Of a stretch of 11,256 nt of DNA, positions 7,883-11,256 are shown one piece after another. The notes under the pieces were generated by a model, which was given only the letters and a program-made list of their open reading frames with translations, searched no databases and had not been told where the DNA came from. The position numbers were made by a program, and so were the translations under genes. This DNA is from Euperipatoides rowelli (Eukaryota; Onychophora; Udeonychophora; Euonychophora; Peripatopsidae). The DNA is taken from NCBI GenBank assembly GCA_003024985.2, contig PXIH01S0003183.1; one strand, written 5' to 3'. The stretch's first letter is position 1; each line of letters begins with the position of its first letter.

Positions 7883-7917
7883 CAGGATTAGCTAAAGTTC
7901 TCATGACTAACACTATA
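7883..7917 (-). other. Candidate 35-bp exon (- strand)
   Basis: On the minus strand a good acceptor, AATGCTTATTACAG, and a near-consensus donor, CCTG/GTAAGA, bound 35 bases. Only one of the three frames is open; it reads IVLVMRTLANP, needs two bases from an upstream exon and ends in phase 1. Splice signals are strong for both sites, but an exon this small cannot be confirmed without transcripts. Confidence 0.22.
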
Positions 7918-8079
7918 CTGTAATAAGCATTAAAATTATATAAAAAAAAATCTCTAACAACTCTAATAATGAGTATAATGTATATTGGTTCAGATAATTG
8001 CTTAACAAAAAATTAATGTTATGAACAATGCAAATCTCATTCATTAATCTACAATTCAATTTGTTTATATTGTTCCTAG

Positions 8080-8154
8080 CTACTGGACCTACAAGACCAT
8101 GAGTCAAAATTAAAATCAACAAATGCAATTCACGTTGAAGTTCAACAAAACTGA
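8080..8154 (+). other. Candidate terminal coding exon (+ strand)
   Basis: The acceptor-like TTGTTTATATTGTTCCTAG (AG at 8078-8079) is followed by 24 open codons and a TGA at 8152. The peptide LLDLQDHESKLKSTNAIHVE continues four more residues to the stop and has a helical, coiled-coil-like look. It lies on the opposite strand from the 7883-7917 candidate, so the two cannot belong to one gene. The family is unknown. Chance is a serious alternative. Confidence 0.2.
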
Positions 8155-8232
8155 AATCATTAATTTCAAACTAAATGCTTTTGGACCATTTAGAATATTT
8201 GTGGATATTTTTACATTTTTAATTAGGGGAGA

Positions 8233-8472
8233 GCGGTATATTTTGGGACAGATTTCTTAAAACTGGAATATTTAGAAAATGTTTTGAATTATCCAAGTGG
8301 TTATAGCAATATGTAGCTATGGACTTCACTATCTGTTTAATATATATATTTTTTTAGATATTTAAATTTAGTTTTACTAGTGAAAACTGGTGATGTCCCA
8401 CTGTGTGCCATCTGTCCCACTTTATACCGGGGCCGATATTAAGTGGAACACCATATGGTATATAGTGGGACA
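8233..8472. repeat. Left subterminal cluster of TGTCCCAC...TATACCG motifs
   Basis: Copies lie at 8233-8250 (minus orientation, within the terminal repeat), 8394-8409 (+), 8413-8429 (+), a degenerate minus copy at about 8434-8450, and 8457-8472 (minus). Orientation is mixed, unlike the right cluster, where all copies point one way. The consensus read by eye is TGTCCCACTATATACCG. Confidence 0.75.
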
Positions 8473-9017
8473 ATGGTGTTGTGAACACAATTCAAACATA
8501 GCTTCATTATCGCTGGCAGTTATTTCTTCCACATAGGCCAGCAAACATTTTCATCATATAGCCTCCAGTAGAGCATACATTAAGCCTATTATATAATGTC
8601 ATTTTTTTGTAATATATTCAGTATTTTTTAGGATATCAGTCAATTATAGCTATTTATTACAGTAATTTAATTAAGCCTACATAATTATAACATTTTAAGA
8701 TTCGTGATCCTGAAAGTGAAAATGTAGACAACTTGTCAAGCTAGCATTCAACATCAATTATAACAGAAACTAGCAGACAATAATTTTCCAAGTGCCTATT
8801 GACGCTGCGCACAGCTTAGGTTTCCTTCAGTTACAAGGAGATGAAATTCTATCAGTCCTTTACCTTGGAGTATGAGTAGGGTTGAGACAAGAGAACATTT
8901 CTAATTAAAATTGTATCAAAACTTACTGTAATTTTTTTATTTATTTTTAAATTAATTTTGATACAATTTTATTTAAAAATGATCGCCAACTTAAACCAAC
9001 TGTACAATACCTTAGGC
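8473..9017. other. Interior of the motif-rich element, left of the hAT insertion
   Basis: No open frame of note. It holds a perfect 16-bp inverted repeat, TAAAATTGTATCAAAA at 8906-8921 with its complement at 8956-8971 and a 34-base A/T-rich loop. This hairpin could mark another small insertion or an internal structure of the host element. Confidence 0.5.
9010..9017. repeat. Left target-site duplication of the hAT element
   Basis: CCTTAGGC directly abuts the left hAT end. Its partner CCTTAAGC abuts the right end at 9492-9499, with one mismatch at the sixth base. Confidence 0.8.
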
Positions 9018-9491
9018 CAGTGTTTCCCAACCTTTTTTTGTGCCATGCCCCACCTAAGCCTTTCTAAAATCTTATGCCTCCCTATGTAACATAAAAGACA
9101 AAAAGGTGACTGCTCATCGTGGACAGCGGGTATGAAACCAAATTTTAAACAGTTTTAACCACTTAATACACAGTTCAGTGTCTTACTCAGGCGGCTTTGA
9201 CTTGCAGAATTGTGCAGCTCCGTTTATGTCACGTTTAATGTTAAATAGTGATGGTTCGTTCATGAACGAGTCGTTCATTATGAACGACACAAGATTAAGA
9301 TTTCCTCTATTTTTTAATGTTATTTTTTAAAAAAAATAAACAAACATTTTATAAAAGTCGTGCAAAAAAAAAAGTTCAGAGACTTTCGGTAATAATCTGT
9401 ACTGCTTTAAAAAATATTCTTACAATTACAAATTTCAAAAATTGCCCCCCCCCCCCCCTGTGGAGTGTGGGCCCCACGTTGGGAAACACTG
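9018..9491. mobile_element. Non-autonomous hAT-type transposon (MITE-like, 474 bp)
   Basis: Both ends read CAGTGTTTCCCAAC inward: left 9018-9031, right as its complement at 9478-9491. This CAGTG(T/G)TTCCCAAC form is characteristic of hAT (Charlie-like) elements. The flanks are CCTTAGGC (9010-9017) and CCTTAAGC (9492-9499), an 8-bp target duplication with one difference, as expected for hAT. The interior has no transposase. It carries two adjacent palindromes (9256-9287) and a C14 run (9445-9458). The short open frames over it are chance. Because it interrupts the 8225-10345 element it is the younger of the two. Confidence 0.88.
9256..9287. repeat. Tandem palindromes TCGTTCATGAACGA inside the hAT element
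   Basis: TCGTTCATGAACGA (9256-9269) is a perfect 14-bp palindrome. One base later, TCGTTCATTATGAACGA (9271-9287) is the same palindrome with a central insertion of three bases, giving perfect 8-bp arms around a single T. Together they provide four TCGTTCAT half-sites. They could be protein-binding sites or an internal hairpin. Confidence 0.75.
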
Positions 9492-9499
9492 CCTTAAGC
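9492..9499. repeat. Right target-site duplication of the hAT element
   Basis: CCTTAAGC follows the right hAT end and differs by one base from CCTTAGGC at the left. One substitution since insertion is compatible with a moderately old event. Confidence 0.8.
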
Positions 9500-9908
9500 T
9501 AAAGGATCAATACAATTTAATTTCCTTACAAATGAAAAGAAAACAAAGATGTGAATGGCTGTTAGTAGGCGCTTGCATAATTCAGTTGTTTTGGTGGGAA
9601 AATTGTTCCAATAAAAACGTAATAATGGTAAGAAAATATTTCAATAAAGAGGGGGAAATGGGAAGAAAGCCTTTCAGTAAATGAAAAAAATGCTACATTT
9701 TGTAACTATAACAAAGTGAGTACCATAATAAATTTAAATAATGTAGCTGACATACCCATCAGAGCTGGCTTATTTTAATTTTGTTTGTGACTCATTTTAT
9801 CCTCTTGTGACCATTTTCCCTTAACCCATTTACCCTTGTAGTCTTTGTTGTTATGTTTTATCTCACTAAAATAAAAATTTTAATTGCTAAAATACAATAA
9901 AATTAACT
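9500..9908. other. Interior of the motif-rich element, right of the hAT insertion
   Basis: A/T-rich sequence. An 80-codon frame overlapping its left part (9442-9684) begins inside the hAT C-run and shows no domain; I regard it as chance. No transposase motif is visible. Confidence 0.5.
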
Positions 9909-10337
9909 TGTCCCACTATGTACCGAAATCCCACTATGTACCCTATGTGTCCCACCTTGTACCACAAGAACTTGTCCCACTATATACCATGTGTAAAAAA
10001 AAAAAAAAATTAAAATTTTTCCCTAACTGTTTAAACTTGACACTTGTAATTGGTTTCATGCTACTCAAAAACGATGGAAGAAATAAGAAAAAGTTATCAC
10101 ATTCAAATCTACAGTAGCTTATTAATTATAACAAAATACAAAATTAAAAAAAAAACGGAACTTTTTAAAACCATGATAAAATTTGAGAAAAACAAAAAAC
10201 AGTGTATCAATGAAAACAACTTCACACATTACATGCAAGATCATACAGCACTACTGAAGGTTAAATGTTCACTGCAAGTGGAACAGGAAGTGGGAGGAGC
10301 AAAAGTCCCACTATATACCGTGTCCCACCTATACCGC
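9909..10337 (+). repeat. Right subterminal cluster of TGTCCCAC...TATACCG motifs
   Basis: Six copies in one orientation lie at 9909-9925, 9929-9942, 9948-9963, 9973-9988, 10305-10320 and 10321-10337, the last forming part of the right terminal repeat. The first four are spaced 16 to 25 bases start to start; the last two are directly adjacent. Confidence 0.8.
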
Positions 10338-10345
10338 TTTCTCCT

Positions 10346-11256
10346 TCACTGTTTGTAACAGTGATCAATTTTAATTAAAATCAATATAGCTAAAAAAAAA
10401 GTGATATTATACTAAAGTTTAATAAAGGTAGACAGGTATGACTTCAAAATAAATTTGCCAAGGTTTTAATTCTTTGATGACTTTTTTTTAAAAAAAAAAA
10501 AGTTTGTATTATTCTATACAGTAGGTCCCACTTCAATTTGTCTTCATTTGAATTTTGTACCAAATCCATTGCTTTTTTTTAGAAGTCTCGATGAGATTTT
10601 CAGAAACAAAATCAGAAACATATAGTCGCAAATTTTCACAAATGTTCGAAATTTCTGGTCGCAAAATAAAAATTTTCAGTTGTGATTAGCTCATGGCCAT
10701 CGTTAGTTTCCAACAATGGTTAGGATGAAGACTAACAAGCTATGGATGGGGGAACAAAGTGATAAAAATAGTACTCTTTTGAGAGCTATAGAGCAGATCT
10801 AATCTGAATAACTGCTAAAGGAAGAGGGGATGTGGCCCAAATTTTTAAAGAATAATCCACCCCCTCCTTTCACCAAACTAACATATTTTTCAAACCTATT
10901 CACAAAACAAATAGTTTTGTGAATAGTTTTTTCTATTCTAAGTACGATATCAAAATAGAATTTAGGCAACACATTTTGAACATTATTATATTGTTTTTTA
11001 AATGCTACAGACAGAATTTTAAATATCTTGCCACTAAAAAACAGCCTACTTGTCTAAATATTCCAATTACATTATTTTTTAAGATAATTAAAGGTCAAAT
11101 GTAACAGATTTTTTTAATTATTGATTTTCAAAGAGTTTTACTAAAAAAAAATTTCCACCAGAAAAAAAAACAAACAAATTAAAAACAAAAAAGTTATTTA
11201 CAATTAAATTTTTAAAATAATTGTCTTTAGCTCCTCACCCTTAAAACAACATTGTC
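10346..11256. other. AT-rich sequence to the right edge, no gene supported
   Basis: No recognisable coding content. It contains a T8A12 block at 10482-10501, a perfect 13-bp inverted repeat at 10896-10926, and a donor-like AAGG/GTGAGG on the minus strand near 11238 that could end an exon lying mostly outside the window, which cannot be judged. Confidence 0.5.
10896..10926. repeat. Perfect 13-bp inverted repeat (hairpin)
   Basis: CTATTCACAAAAC (10896-10908) is followed after AAATA by its exact complement GTTTTGTGAATAG (10914-10926). The stem has no mismatches. It lacks a trailing T run, and no transposon end is recognised around it. Confidence 0.75.

Larger units (their letters stand above)
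8225..10345. mobile_element. Motif-rich element with inverted ends (GTCCCACTATATACC family)
   Basis: The left end AGGGGAGAGCGGTATA (8225-8240) and the complement of the right end, AGGAGAAAGCGGTATA (10330-10345), match at 14 of 16 positions and both run on into GTGGGACA-like sequence. About eleven copies of TGTCCCACTATATACCG or its complement lie near the two ends and nowhere else in the window. A hAT-type insertion occupies 9018-9491; without it and one target copy the element would be about 1.64 kb. No transposase is visible, so this would be a non-autonomous DNA transposon. Subterminal arrays of short motifs are known transposase-binding sites in several superfamilies, but I cannot assign one here. 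No target-site duplication is clear. Confidence 0.6.

Noticed and set aside
9317-9684. Overlapping + strand frames across the hAT right end
   Set aside because: They run through the C14 tract and the transposon boundary and give low-complexity peptides; chance.
10050-10358. 102-codon + strand open frame
   Set aside because: Lys- and Ile-rich A/T-driven peptide that runs through the right motif array and terminal repeat; no domain.
10527-10540. GGTCCCACTTCAAT as a further copy of the GTCCCACTATATACC motif
   Set aside because: Only the GTCCCACT half matches, and it lies outside the proposed right end.
1-11256. CRISPR array or bacterial operon structure
   Set aside because: No regularly spaced direct repeats with unique spacers; the only repeats are transposon ends and subterminal motifs, and the sequence is eukaryotic in character.

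Overview
This is an AT-rich (roughly two-thirds A+T by eye) stretch of eukaryotic nuclear DNA, most likely from an invertebrate animal. It holds a decayed Ty3/gypsy retrotransposon, nested DNA transposons and a tRNA-like SINE scrap. There are homopolymer runs throughout, two ambiguous bases (N at 1785 and 3966), and no bacterial-style gene organisation. The species cannot be named from the sequence.

Layout. (1) Positions 87-3417, + strand: the pol region of one Ty3/gypsy-type LTR retrotransposon in canonical order: aspartic protease, reverse transcriptase, RNase H, integrase, and the C-terminal integrase module. It is broken by well over a dozen stops, frameshifts and deletions, so it is a fossil. 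Gag and the 5' LTR would lie left of the window. (2) 3418-3801: an A-rich tract and a GC-richer hairpin-bearing segment that could be the rest of that element (polypurine tract and LTR), unproven. (3) 3802-4702: a candidate 0.9-kb non-autonomous pogo/Tc1-mariner-like element with 13-bp terminal inverted repeats flanked by TA. (4) 4705-8220: mostly anonymous AT-rich sequence. It carries several short open segments bounded by splice-like signals, some on the + strand and some on the - strand. They may be small exons of host genes but are tentative. A tRNA-like A/B-box remnant lies at 7190-7257. (5) 8225-10345: a 2.1-kb element defined by similar inverted ends and by about eleven copies of a TGTCCCACTATATACCG-like motif clustered near both ends. 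A 474-bp hAT-type element (9018-9491), flanked by a near-perfect 8-bp target duplication, has inserted into it. (6) 10346-11256: AT-rich sequence with a perfect 13-bp hairpin and no supportable gene.

No intact protein-coding gene is demonstrable. The retrotransposon pieces were once a single polyprotein gene. The DNA elements carry no transposase and would have depended on enzymes encoded elsewhere. The most unusual structure is the motif-laden 8225-10345 element with its nested hAT insertion. The retrotransposon also shows mutational scars worth a look: overlapping inverted duplications in RT, and a deletion through the integrase active site.
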